Below, piece by piece: positions 41,437 to 47,707 of a stretch of DNA of 47,707 nt; the stretch's first letter is position 1; every line of letters starts with the position of its first letter. The stretch covers positions 1-47,707 of the forward strand of contig RHKY01000040.1 in the NCBI GenBank assembly GCA_008363385.1. The letters are read 5' to 3'. Source of the DNA: Acidobacteriota bacterium. Lineage in GTDB: Bacteria; Acidobacteriota; Thermoanaerobaculia; UBA5066. The position numbers and the translations under genes are program-made. The notes under the pieces are model-generated. The model ran no database searches, had not been told where the DNA came from, and saw only the letters and a program-made list of their open reading frames with translations.

Positions 41437-41442
41437 CACTCA
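41425..41442. promoter_or_regulatory. Putative FadR-type operator
   Basis: TGAATGAGCCATCACTCA: two seven-base arms (6 of 7 complementary) around GCCA. The TGAATGA half-site is that of the FadR boxes described in Bacillus. It covers the tetR start codon and the expected transcription start. Confidence 0.55.
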
Positions 41443-41446
41443 GCAG

Positions 41447-41474
41447 CGTATCCCAGCTCGACGCGCCGCGTCAA
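41447..41474 (-). promoter_or_regulatory. Promoter of the tetR/beta-oxidation operon
   Basis: Minus strand TTGACG (41469-41474), 16-base spacer, GATACG (41447-41452). The -10 box is ten bases before ATG 41436, so the transcript starts within a few bases of the start codon, under the operator. Confidence 0.5.
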
Positions 41475-41495
41475 CGCCCGGCGGAACCGCCCCCC

Positions 41496-41604
41496 GGAGG
41501 GCCCCGGGTTCCCCCGGAAGCTCAGCAGGCCCGCGCAAGCGGGCCCGCCTTTCCTTCGCGGAGGGGGCTACCGGGGGAAACCGGAAGGCCCCGGGTTCCC
41601 CCGG
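41496..41604 (-). repeat. Dispersed palindromic repeat, copy 3, with a partial second unit
   Basis: 41521-41604 repeats the order CTCAGCAGGCCCGCG, GCGGGCCCGCC, CGCGGAGGGG, and a terminal GGCCCCGGGTTCC. A further end block (GGAGGGCCCCGGGTTCC) lies just before it at 41496-41512, so about one and a third units sit in tandem. Located 13 bases beyond the 3' end of the acyl-CoA synthetase gene, in front of the tetR promoter. The middle is more diverged than in copies 1 and 2. Confidence 0.65.
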
Positions 41605-41616
41605 TCCACAGCCGCT

Positions 41617-43407
41617 TCAGTCCTTGCCGCCCTCGTACATCCTGTCGATCGCGTCCTTGAACTTCTTGTCCACGATCCGGCGCTTGACCTTCAGCGTGGG
41701 CGTCAGCTCGCCCCCCTCGATCGTCAGCTCCTGCGGCAGGAGGGCGAACTTCCGGATCTGCTGCTCGGGCGACTTGTCCTTGTTCCAGCGGTCGACGATC
41801 CCCTGGAAGAGCGCGAACACGCGCGAGTCCCCGACCAGCTCCTCGGCGCTCTTCCCCTCCGCCCCGTTCGCCTTCGCCCAGTCGACGAGCTTCTCGACGT
41901 TCGGGACGATCAGGCAGGAGAGGAACTTGCGGCGGTCCCCGATGCAGACGGCCTGGGCCACCCAGGGGTCGGCCTTCAGCGCGTTCTCGATCGGCGCCGG
42001 CGCGATGTTCTTCCCGTTGGCGTTGACGAGGATCTCCTTCTTGCGGTCCGTGATCTTCAGGAAGCCGTCCTCGTCGATGACCCCGATGTCGCCGGTGTGG
42101 AACCAGCCGTCGGCGTCGATCGCCTCCTTCGTGGCCTCCTCCTTCCGCCAGTAGCCCTTCATGATGTTCGGGCCGCGGGCCAGGATCTCGCCGTCCTCGG
42201 CGATCCGGCACTCCACGCCCGGCAGGATCCGGCCGACCGAGCCCAGCCGCCACGCCGCCGGCGTGTTCACGGCGATGACCGGGCTCGTCTCGGTCAGGCC
42301 GTACCCCTCGTACACCTCGACGCCGACCGACCAGAAGAACTCGGCCAGCTCCTTGCCCAGCGGCGCCCCGCCCGAGATGGCGAACCGGAAGCGGGAGCCG
42401 AGCGCCGCGCGGATCTTCGCGAAGACGAGGCCGTCGAAGACCAGGAGCTGGAGCGACAGGAGGGCGCCCGGCGTCTTGCCCTGGCTCTTCAGGTCCAGGG
42501 CCTCCTTCCCCGCGGCGAGCGCCGCGTCGATCAGCTTCCGCTTCAGCCCGGACTCCTTGGCGAACTTGTCCTGGACGCGGGCGTAGACCTTCTCGTAGAC
42601 GCGCGGGACGGCCCCGAAGATCGTCGGGTTCACCTCCTGGAGGTTGTCCCTCAGCGCGTCGATCGACTCGGCGAAGGCGATCGTGGCGCCCCGGTAGTAG
42701 TAGCAGTACTCCAGGAGCCGCTCGAAGACGTGCGAGAGCGGCAGGAACGACATGCAGACGTTCGACGAGTCGAACGGCAGCACCGAGCAGCCCGCCAGGA
42801 CGTTCGAGACGAAGTTGTTCTGGGTGAGCATCGCCCCCTTCGGCTCGCCCGTCGTCCCGGAGGTGTAGATCAGCGTCGCCAGGTCGTCCGGCTTCCGCGA
42901 GGAGGCCCGCTCCTCGAAGCCGTTCGGGTCGGCGGCCCAGGCCGCCTTGCCGTCCTCGAGGACCTTGTCGAACTTCACGACCCCCGCGAACGGGACGTCG
43001 TCGAACGCGACGACGTGCTTGAGCCCCTTGCAGGACTGCCGCGCGTCGAGCGCCTTCTTGACCTGGTCGGCGTTCGACCCGAAGGCCACGACGGTGCCGC
43101 TGTCGGCGAGGAGGTACTCGACCTGCGCCGCCACCATCGTCGGGAAGACCGGCACCAGGACGGCCCCGTAGCACTGGCAGGCGAAGTCGAGCTGCGACCA
43201 TTCCGGGCGGTTCTCGGCGAGGAGCGCCACCCGGTCCCCGGGCGCCACCCCGAGGCCGGGGAACGCCGAGGCGATCGCCCGGACCCGCGCGACGAACTCG
43301 TCCGAGGAGACCGGCTGCCACTTCCCGTCCTTCTTGAAGAGCTGCAGGTCGGGCTTCTTGAGCCCCTCCAGCCCCCGGAAGACGTCGACGAGCGTGCGAG
43401 GAGTCAT
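41617..43407 (-). CDS. fadD: Long-chain acyl-CoA synthetase (AMP-forming)
   Basis: 596 residues. AMP-binding motif IYTSGTTGEPKGAML near 190; the A5 region VYEGYGLTETSPVIA; WFHTGDIGVID, then ITDRKKEILVNANGKNIAP with the C-terminal lysine region LTPTLKVKRR. Activates fatty acids to acyl-CoA for the adjacent beta-oxidation operon. ATG 43407 has GGAGG five bases upstream and a TAGAAT -10 box at 43439-43444. Separate transcript from tetR, divided from it by repeat copy 3. Confidence 0.94.
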   Translation of the reverse strand: MTPRTLVDVFRGLEGLKKPDLQLFKKDGKWQPVSSDEFVARVRAIASAFPGLGVAPGDRVALLAENRPEWSQLDFACQCYGAVLVPVFPTMVAAQVEYLLADSGTVVAFGSNADQVKKALDARQSCKGLKHVVAFDDVPFAGVVKFDKVLEDGKAAWAADPNGFEERASSRKPDDLATLIYTSGTTGEPKGAMLTQNNFVSNVLAGCSVLPFDSSNVCMSFLPLSHVFERLLEYCYYYRGATIAFAESIDALRDNLQEVNPTIFGAVPRVYEKVYARVQDKFAKESGLKRKLIDAALAAGKEALDLKSQGKTPGALLSLQLLVFDGLVFAKIRAALGSRFRFAISGGAPLGKELAEFFWSVGVEVYEGYGLTETSPVIAVNTPAAWRLGSVGRILPGVECRIAEDGEILARGPNIMKGYWRKEEATKEAIDADGWFHTGDIGVIDEDGFLKITDRKKEILVNANGKNIAPAPIENALKADPWVAQAVCIGDRRKFLSCLIVPNVEKLVDWAKANGAEGKSAEELVGDSRVFALFQGIVDRWNKDKSPEQQIRKFALLPQELTIEGGELTPTLKVKRRIVDKKFKDAIDRMYEGGKD

Positions 43408-43548
43408 GCGGACCTCCGAACCGAGATGGGGACGCCCGATTCTAGCGGCCGGTCGCGCGTCCGTCCCGCGAGTGCGACACTAGAGACGTCGTCCGGGGCG
43501 CCTCGCCGCGGACGAGACGAGCGGATCGAGCGTTTCGATGGAGCTGCC

Positions 43549-44265
43549 GTGACGGTCGCCCTCATCACCGGGGCCGCCCACCGGGTCGGCCGCGAGCTGG
43601 CCCTCGGGTTCGCCGCCGCCGGCTACGCGGTCGCCGTCCACTACCGTTCCTCGCGAGAGGCCGCCGACGCCACCGTCGGGGAGGCCGCGCGGCTCGGCGC
43701 TCCGGCCGCGGCCTTCCCCGCCGACCTCTCGGACCCTGCGGCGCCGGCCTCCCTCGTGGCCGCGGTCCTCGCCCGCTTCGGGCGGCTCTCCGCCCTCGTC
43801 CACGCCGCCTCGCCCTGGGTCGAGGGCCCGGTCGAAGGCGTCGGGCTCGCCGACTGGGAGGCCGTCTTCTCCGTCGGCCCGCGCGCCGCGTTCTTCCTGT
43901 CCCAGGCGGCCGCGCCCGCCCTCTCGCGCGAGGACGGCTCGATCCTCCTCGTCTCGGACGTGGCGGCCCGCAAGGCCTGGCCGCGCCACGTCCCCCACGC
44001 CGCGGCCAAGGCGGCGATCGACTCCCTCGTCGTCAACCTGGCCGTGGCGCTCTCGCCGCGCGTCCGCGTCAACGGGATCGCGCCGGGGATCGTCCTCCCC
44101 CCTGAGGAGATGACGCGCGAGGAGGTGGACCGCCTCGTCGCCCGCACGCCGCTGAGGCGCCGGGTCGCGACGGACGACCTGGTCGCCGTGGCCGTCGCCA
44201 TGGTGAGGAACCGCTCGCTCACGGGCCAGGTGCTCGCGGTGGACGCCGGCCGGTCGGTCGTCTGA
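43549..44265 (+). CDS. SDR oxidoreductase, pteridine-reductase-like, catalytic Tyr replaced by His
   Basis: 238 residues, short-chain dehydrogenase/reductase fold. The cofactor loop ITGAAHRVGRELALGF has the TGxxxRxG form of pteridine reductases (PTR1/FolM-like) and AVHYRSSREAA fits NADPH. Ser136 is present, but the catalytic motif reads PHAAAK: His150 in place of the usual Tyr, with Lys154 retained. GIAPGIVLPPEEM and VLAVDAGRSVV complete the fold. Starts at GTG 43549 with GGAG upstream; the overlapping ATG at 43538 opens only a four-codon frame (ATGGAGCTGCCGTGA) whose TGA shares bases with the GTG. Activity is uncertain. Confidence 0.9.
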   Translation: MTVALITGAAHRVGRELALGFAAAGYAVAVHYRSSREAADATVGEAARLGAPAAAFPADLSDPAAPASLVAAVLARFGRLSALVHAASPWVEGPVEGVGLADWEAVFSVGPRAAFFLSQAAAPALSREDGSILLVSDVAARKAWPRHVPHAAAKAAIDSLVVNLAVALSPRVRVNGIAPGIVLPPEEMTREEVDRLVARTPLRRRVATDDLVAVAVAMVRNRSLTGQVLAVDAGRSVV

Positions 44266-44289
44266 CGCGCCCGAGCCCGCGGGCATAAT
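44262..44289 (+). promoter_or_regulatory. Promoter of the molybdopterin oxidoreductase gene
   Basis: CTGACG (44262-44267), 16-base spacer, CATAAT (44284-44289), then seven bases to GTG 44297. The -35 overlaps the SDR stop codon. The spacing implies a leaderless transcript. Confidence 0.5.
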
Positions 44290-44296
44290 CCCGGCC

Positions 44297-44911
44297 GTGC
44301 CGCCCCGGGACCAGAGAGAGCGCGCGATCCGTGTCGAGGACGACCTCGGGGGGCGTCTCCCCCCCGGTCAGGTGGTCACGCGCGCCTGGCCGGTCCTCCA
44401 CCACGGGGAGGTGCCGCGGGTCCACCTGGCGTCCTGGCGGCTGACGGTCGGCGGCCTCGTGGAGAACCCGCTGACGCTGACCTGGGAGGAGCTCTCCGCG
44501 CTGCCGCGGCAGAAGCGCGTCAACGACGTCCACTGCGTGACGCACTGGTCCAAGCTCGACAACGAGTGGGAGGGCGTCGGGGTCCAAGAGCTCCTCCGCC
44601 GGGCCGTTCCGAAGCCGGAGGCCCGGTTCGTCCTCCAGACCGCGGCCGGGGGTTACACGACGAACCTGCCGCTCGCCGACGTGGACCGCGAGGAGAACCT
44701 CGTCGCCACCCACCACGGCGGCGAGCCGCTCTCCCCCGAGCACGGCTGGCCCTGCCGCCTCGTGATCCCCCACGTCTACTTCTGGAAGGGGGCGAAGTGG
44801 CTGACCGGCCTGACGCTCCTGGCCGAGGACTCCCCCGGCTTCTGGGAGAGGAACGGCTACCACTCCCGCGGGGACCCGTTCGAGGAGGAACGCTTCCGTG
44901 ACGACTGGTGA
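44297..44911 (+). CDS. Sulfite-oxidase-like molybdopterin oxidoreductase (YuiH-like)
   Basis: 204 residues of the oxidoreductase molybdopterin-binding domain alone. Molybdenum ligand Cys80 in VNDVHCVTHWSKLDN; ASWRLTVGGLVENPLTL and LVIPHVYFWKGAKWLTGL are typical of the YuiH-like cytoplasmic sulfite-oxidase relatives. No Tat signal and no C-terminal dimer domain. Electron partner and substrate unknown; no molybdenum-cofactor gene lies in the window. Starts at GTG 44297. Confidence 0.9.
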   Translation: MPPRDQRERAIRVEDDLGGRLPPGQVVTRAWPVLHHGEVPRVHLASWRLTVGGLVENPLTLTWEELSALPRQKRVNDVHCVTHWSKLDNEWEGVGVQELLRRAVPKPEARFVLQTAAGGYTTNLPLADVDREENLVATHHGGEPLSPEHGWPCRLVIPHVYFWKGAKWLTGLTLLAEDSPGFWERNGYHSRGDPFEEERFRDDW

Positions 44912-45914
44912 CGCGCCCCGGAGGCGGGGCGTCCTTCCCGCCGCCGGCCTCGCCGCCCTCGCCGTCCTCGCGCTCGCGGCACCTGCCTGCCGGCGCGAGA
45001 GAGCCCCGGCCGCGAGCCCCGGCTTCGAGGTGGCCCTCCTCACCCCGGGGCCGGTCTCGGACGCCGGCTGGAACGCCGGGGCCTACGAGGGGCTGCAGGC
45101 GATCCGCGAGAAGCTGGGCGCCAGGGTCTCGCACGTCCAGGTCAAGTCGCCGTCGGAGTACGAGGAGCAGTTCCGGGCCTACGCCGCGCGCGGGGCCGCC
45201 CTCTGCTTCGGGCACGGCTTCGAGTTCCAGGACGCCGCGGCCCGCGTGGCCCGCGAGTACCCGAAGACCGTCTTCGTGACGACCTCCGGGTCGCGGACCG
45301 GCCCGAACCTGGCCCCGATCGTCTTCGAGCTGGAGGAGGCGGCCTACCTCTGCGGCCTCGTCGCCGGCCGGATGTCGCGCAGCGCCAAGGCGGGGATGGT
45401 CGGCGGCGTCGACCTCCCGTCGATCCGCTCCACCTTCCTCGCCTTCGAGGCGGGCCTGAAGGCGGGGAACCCCGGCGCCAGGGCCACGAGCGTCTTCACC
45501 GGGTCGTTCGAGGACGTGGCCGGGGCCAAGACGGCCGCGCTCGCGCTGGCCGACCAGGGACACGACTTCCTCTTCCAGAACGCCGACGCCGCCGCCCTCG
45601 GCGTCTTCCGCGCCGCGGCCGAGCGCGGGGTCTGGGCCTTCGGGACGAACAAGGACCAGAACGCCCTCTCGCCCTCCGTCCTGGCCTCGGCCGTCATCGA
45701 CATGCCGAGGGCCTTCGTCGAGACCGCCGCCCGGGTCCAGCAGGGCCGGTTCGACGGCAAGCCGATCCGGTACGGCCTCTCGAGCGGCGTCATCTCGTTC
45801 GTCTTCAGCCCGACGGCCGTCTCGAAGGTCCCCGCGCCGGTCGTCGACGAGGTGAGGCGGGTCTCGGGGGCCATCGAGCGCGGCGAGGTCCGCGTCCCTC
45901 GCGGCGACTTCTGA
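44898..45914 (+). CDS. BMP-family nucleoside-binding lipoprotein
   Basis: 338 residues. Lipoprotein signal with lipobox Cys31 (LALAAPAC). Periplasmic-binding fold of the BMP/PnrA family: VALLTPGPVSDAGWNAGAYEG at the N-terminus, FVTTSGSRTGPNLAP, GLVAGRMSRSAKAGMVGGV and DFLFQNADAAALGV. Relatives bind purine nucleosides for ABC import. GTG start at 44898 overlaps the preceding gene by 14 bases. Two bases before the ATPase gene, so part of an importer operon. Confidence 0.92.
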   Translation: MTTGDAPRRRGVLPAAGLAALAVLALAAPACRRERAPAASPGFEVALLTPGPVSDAGWNAGAYEGLQAIREKLGARVSHVQVKSPSEYEEQFRAYAARGAALCFGHGFEFQDAAARVAREYPKTVFVTTSGSRTGPNLAPIVFELEEAAYLCGLVAGRMSRSAKAGMVGGVDLPSIRSTFLAFEAGLKAGNPGARATSVFTGSFEDVAGAKTAALALADQGHDFLFQNADAAALGVFRAAAERGVWAFGTNKDQNALSPSVLASAVIDMPRAFVETAARVQQGRFDGKPIRYGLSSGVISFVFSPTAVSKVPAPVVDEVRRVSGAIERGEVRVPRGDF

Positions 45915-45916
45915 GG

Positions 45917-47461
45917 ATGGCCGCGGGGGACCCGGGCCCTCCGGCCCTCCGCCTCGACGCGATCCGGAAGAGCTTCGGCCCGACCCGGGCGCTCGACGGC
46001 GCCCGCCTGACGCTCCTGCCCGGCGAGGTGCACGCGCTCCTCGGCGAGAACGGCGCCGGGAAGACGACGCTCGTCTCGATCGCGGCCGGGCTCCTGGCGC
46101 CCGACGAAGGGACGATCGAGGTCTCGGGCCGCGGCGTCTCCTTCCGCTCCCCGCGGCAGGCCCGCGAGGCGGGGATCGCCCTCGTCCCCCAGCACGACCT
46201 CCTCGTCGAGGCGGCCACCGTGGCCGAGAACCTCGCCCGGCTCGACCCGGGCGCCCCGTTCCTCGAGTCGCGCCCGGCCCGCCGCCGCCGCGTCGAGGAG
46301 CTCTCCGCCCGCTTCGGCCTCTCCCTCGGGCCGCCGGACGCGCTCGCGGGAGACCTCCCCGTCGGGACCCGGCAGCGGATCGAGATCGCCGGGGCCCTGA
46401 TCCCCGACCCGGCCGTCCTCGTCCTGGACGAGCCGACGGCCCTCCTCTCGCCCGACGAGTCGGCCGCCCTCTTCGCCGCGCTCCGGGCGCGCGCGGCCTC
46501 TGGGCACGCCGTCGTCCTGATCACGCACCGGCTCGGCGAGGTCTTCGCCGTCGCCGACCGGCTCACGGTCCTCTCGCGCGGCCGGACCGTGAGGGAGAGC
46601 CCGGTCGCCGGGACGAGGAGCGAGGAGGTCGCCGAGCTCCTCCTGGCCTCGGCCGGGGTGGACGCGGCCGAGCGGCGGTTCGCCGAGGCCTCCATCGGCG
46701 TCGAGGAGGAGCCGTTGCCCTCCGGCACGGCGGCCGTCGCGGGCGGAGCTCTCCTCTCGGTCTCGGGCCTCGTGCCCGAGGGGAGCCAGGCTCCCCCGCT
46801 CTCCCTCGACCTCCACGCCAGGGAGACGCTCGTCCTCCTCTCGATCGACGGCAACGGCGCCGACCGCATCGCCGCCTCGATCGCCGGGACCTGGCCCGCC
46901 CGGGGAGAGGTCCGCGTCGGCGGCAAGGCGCTGCGGCCCGAAGACCCGAGCGCCTTCCGCCTCGCCGGCGGGGCGTTCGTCCCCGCCGACCGGAGGGCCG
47001 AAGGGGTGGTCGGCTCCCTCCCCCTGGCCGAGAACCTCGCCCTCGGCGACCCGGGGCTGCCGTTCCTCCTCCGCCGCGCGGACCTCGCGAAGAAGGCCGA
47101 GGGCGGGATCCGCCGGTTCGGGATCCGCGCCGGAGGTCCGTCCTCCCGCGCCCGGGACCTCTCCGGCGGCAACCAGCAGAAGCTCGTCCTGGCGCGGGAG
47201 CTCGACCGCCCCCCGCGCGTCCTCGTCGCGGTCCACCCGACGCGCGGCCTCGACATCGCCTCGACCGCGGAGGTCCTCCTCCGGATCGCCGGAGCCGCCG
47301 CCGAGGGGGCCGCCGTCCTCGTCGTCACGTCCGACCCCGACGAGGCCCGCGCCCTCGGCGCGCCGATCCGGGTCGTCTACCGCGGGGAGCTCTCGGCGCC
47401 GTTCCCGCCCGACACGCCGGTCGCGCTCCTCGGGCGGTGGATGGCCGGGGTGGCCGCGTGA
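45917..47461 (+). CDS. Nucleoside/sugar-type ABC importer ATPase (two ABC domains)
   Basis: 514 residues with tandem ABC modules. First: Walker A GENGAGKTT, Walker B VLVLDEPTALLSP and ITHRLGE, but a relaxed signature (LPVGTRQRIEIAGAL). Second: a degenerate P-loop (SIDGNGADRIA, lacking GKS/T), a good signature LSGGNQQKLVLAREL and Walker B-like LVAVHPTRGLDIAS. One standard and one degenerate site is usual for this class. Coupled to the permease by GTGA. Powers uptake of the BMP ligand. Confidence 0.92.
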   Translation: MAAGDPGPPALRLDAIRKSFGPTRALDGARLTLLPGEVHALLGENGAGKTTLVSIAAGLLAPDEGTIEVSGRGVSFRSPRQAREAGIALVPQHDLLVEAATVAENLARLDPGAPFLESRPARRRRVEELSARFGLSLGPPDALAGDLPVGTRQRIEIAGALIPDPAVLVLDEPTALLSPDESAALFAALRARAASGHAVVLITHRLGEVFAVADRLTVLSRGRTVRESPVAGTRSEEVAELLLASAGVDAAERRFAEASIGVEEEPLPSGTAAVAGGALLSVSGLVPEGSQAPPLSLDLHARETLVLLSIDGNGADRIAASIAGTWPARGEVRVGGKALRPEDPSAFRLAGGAFVPADRRAEGVVGSLPLAENLALGDPGLPFLLRRADLAKKAEGGIRRFGIRAGGPSSRARDLSGGNQQKLVLARELDRPPRVLVAVHPTRGLDIASTAEVLLRIAGAAAEGAAVLVVTSDPDEARALGAPIRVVYRGELSAPFPPDTPVALLGRWMAGVAA

Positions 47462-47707
47462 GGCGCCTCCTGCTTCCCAGCCTCGCCGTCGCGGGCGCGC
47501 TCGCGGCCTCCGCCGCCTTCGTCCTGGCCGCGGGGGCCTCGCCGGGCGAGGCGCTCGAGGCCCTCCTCGACGGGGCGCTCCTCTCCCCCGCCGGCCTCGG
47601 CGAGACCCTGACGAGGACGACCGGCCTCCTCCTCTGCGCGCTCGCCACGATCGTTGGGTTCCGGGCCGTGGTCCTCAACGTCGGGATGGAGGGGCAGTTC
47701 CTGGCGG
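47458..47707 (+). CDS. Nucleoside ABC importer permease (5' part only)
   Basis: 83 codons visible, cut by the right edge. GTG at 47458 overlaps the ATPase stop. An N-terminal membrane span (LLPSLAVAGALAASAAFVLA) is followed by LTRTTGLLLCALATIVGFRA and VVLNVGMEGQFLA, the signature start of BPD_transp_2 permeases of nucleoside importers. A second permease probably follows outside the window. Confidence 0.88.
   Translation, partial: MRRLLLPSLAVAGALAASAAFVLAAGASPGEALEALLDGALLSPAGLGETLTRTTGLLLCALATIVGFRAVVLNVGMEGQFLA

Noticed and set aside
41496-41604. Possible integron attC site or IS end
   Set aside because: No GTTRRRY core, no integrase and no terminal duplication; it matches the two other dispersed repeats instead.
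41428-44265. 945-codon plus-strand frame ending in the SDR
   Set aside because: Only the part from 43549 is coding; the upstream part is antisense to fadD.
1-47707. tRNA or rRNA genes
   Set aside because: No cloverleaf with T-loop consensus or rRNA conserved segments was noticed on either strand; this was by eye and a covariance scan would settle it.

Overview
The window is a very GC-rich (roughly 70% or more by eye), gene-dense bacterial chromosome segment. Stop/start overlaps of the ATGA, GTGA and TTGA type are common, and many starts are GTG or TTG. The gene content (a regulator-propeller/Ser-Thr kinase fusion, a DUF3417-type glycogen phosphorylase, MacB-like ABC modules, strong fatty-acid oxidation and nucleoside salvage) fits a high-GC Acidobacteriota or a similar deep soil/sediment lineage. 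That assignment is an inference; no marker gene is present to prove it.

Layout. 1-95: a group II intron 3' end (domain V and a probable domain VI) running off the left edge. 96-10.6 kb: a one-protein sensor kinase, glycogen phosphorylase, a small unknown protein, hemerythrin, a small asparaginase-domain protein, a CBS protein, a SirB1-like protein and a TerC-family membrane protein. 10.7-17.2 kb: htpX behind a long structured leader, a MacB-like ABC/FtsX/LolA-like export operon, and znuACB with a divergent His/Cys-rich protein. 17.2-23.2 kb: an operon for ABC-F ATPase, CinA, PlsY, GpsA and a glutamine-amidotransferase-like protein. 23.3-26.7 kb: an accessory island with three toxin-antitoxin pairs, a decayed MazF copy and broken genes. 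26.7-32.2 kb: a tightly overlapped nucleoside salvage operon (transporter, PNP, cytidine deaminase, amidohydrolase, pyrimidine nucleoside phosphorylase). 32.3-35.4 kb: a TPR protein, a peroxiredoxin carrying a long histone-H1-like tail, and an MBL hydrolase. 35.5-43.4 kb: a TetR-controlled beta-oxidation operon (TetR, thiolase, FadJ-like, acyl-CoA dehydrogenase) and a separate acyl-CoA synthetase. 43.5-47.7 kb: an SDR, a sulfite-oxidase-like molybdoprotein, and the start of a BMP-type nucleoside ABC importer cut by the right edge.

How it fits together. Nucleosides could enter through the CNT transporter at 31 kb or the ABC importer at 45-47.7 kb and be split by the phosphorylases. Fatty acids would be activated by the synthetase and degraded by the TetR-controlled operon. 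The TetR start codon lies inside a near-palindrome resembling known FadR boxes.

The points most worth following are the peroxiredoxin-histone-tail fusion, the propeller-kinase fusion, a set of promoters whose -10 boxes sit 6-10 nt before the start codon (leaderless mRNAs), a dispersed palindromic repeat found three times directly 3' of minus-strand genes, and an alternative-hairpin leader in front of htpX.
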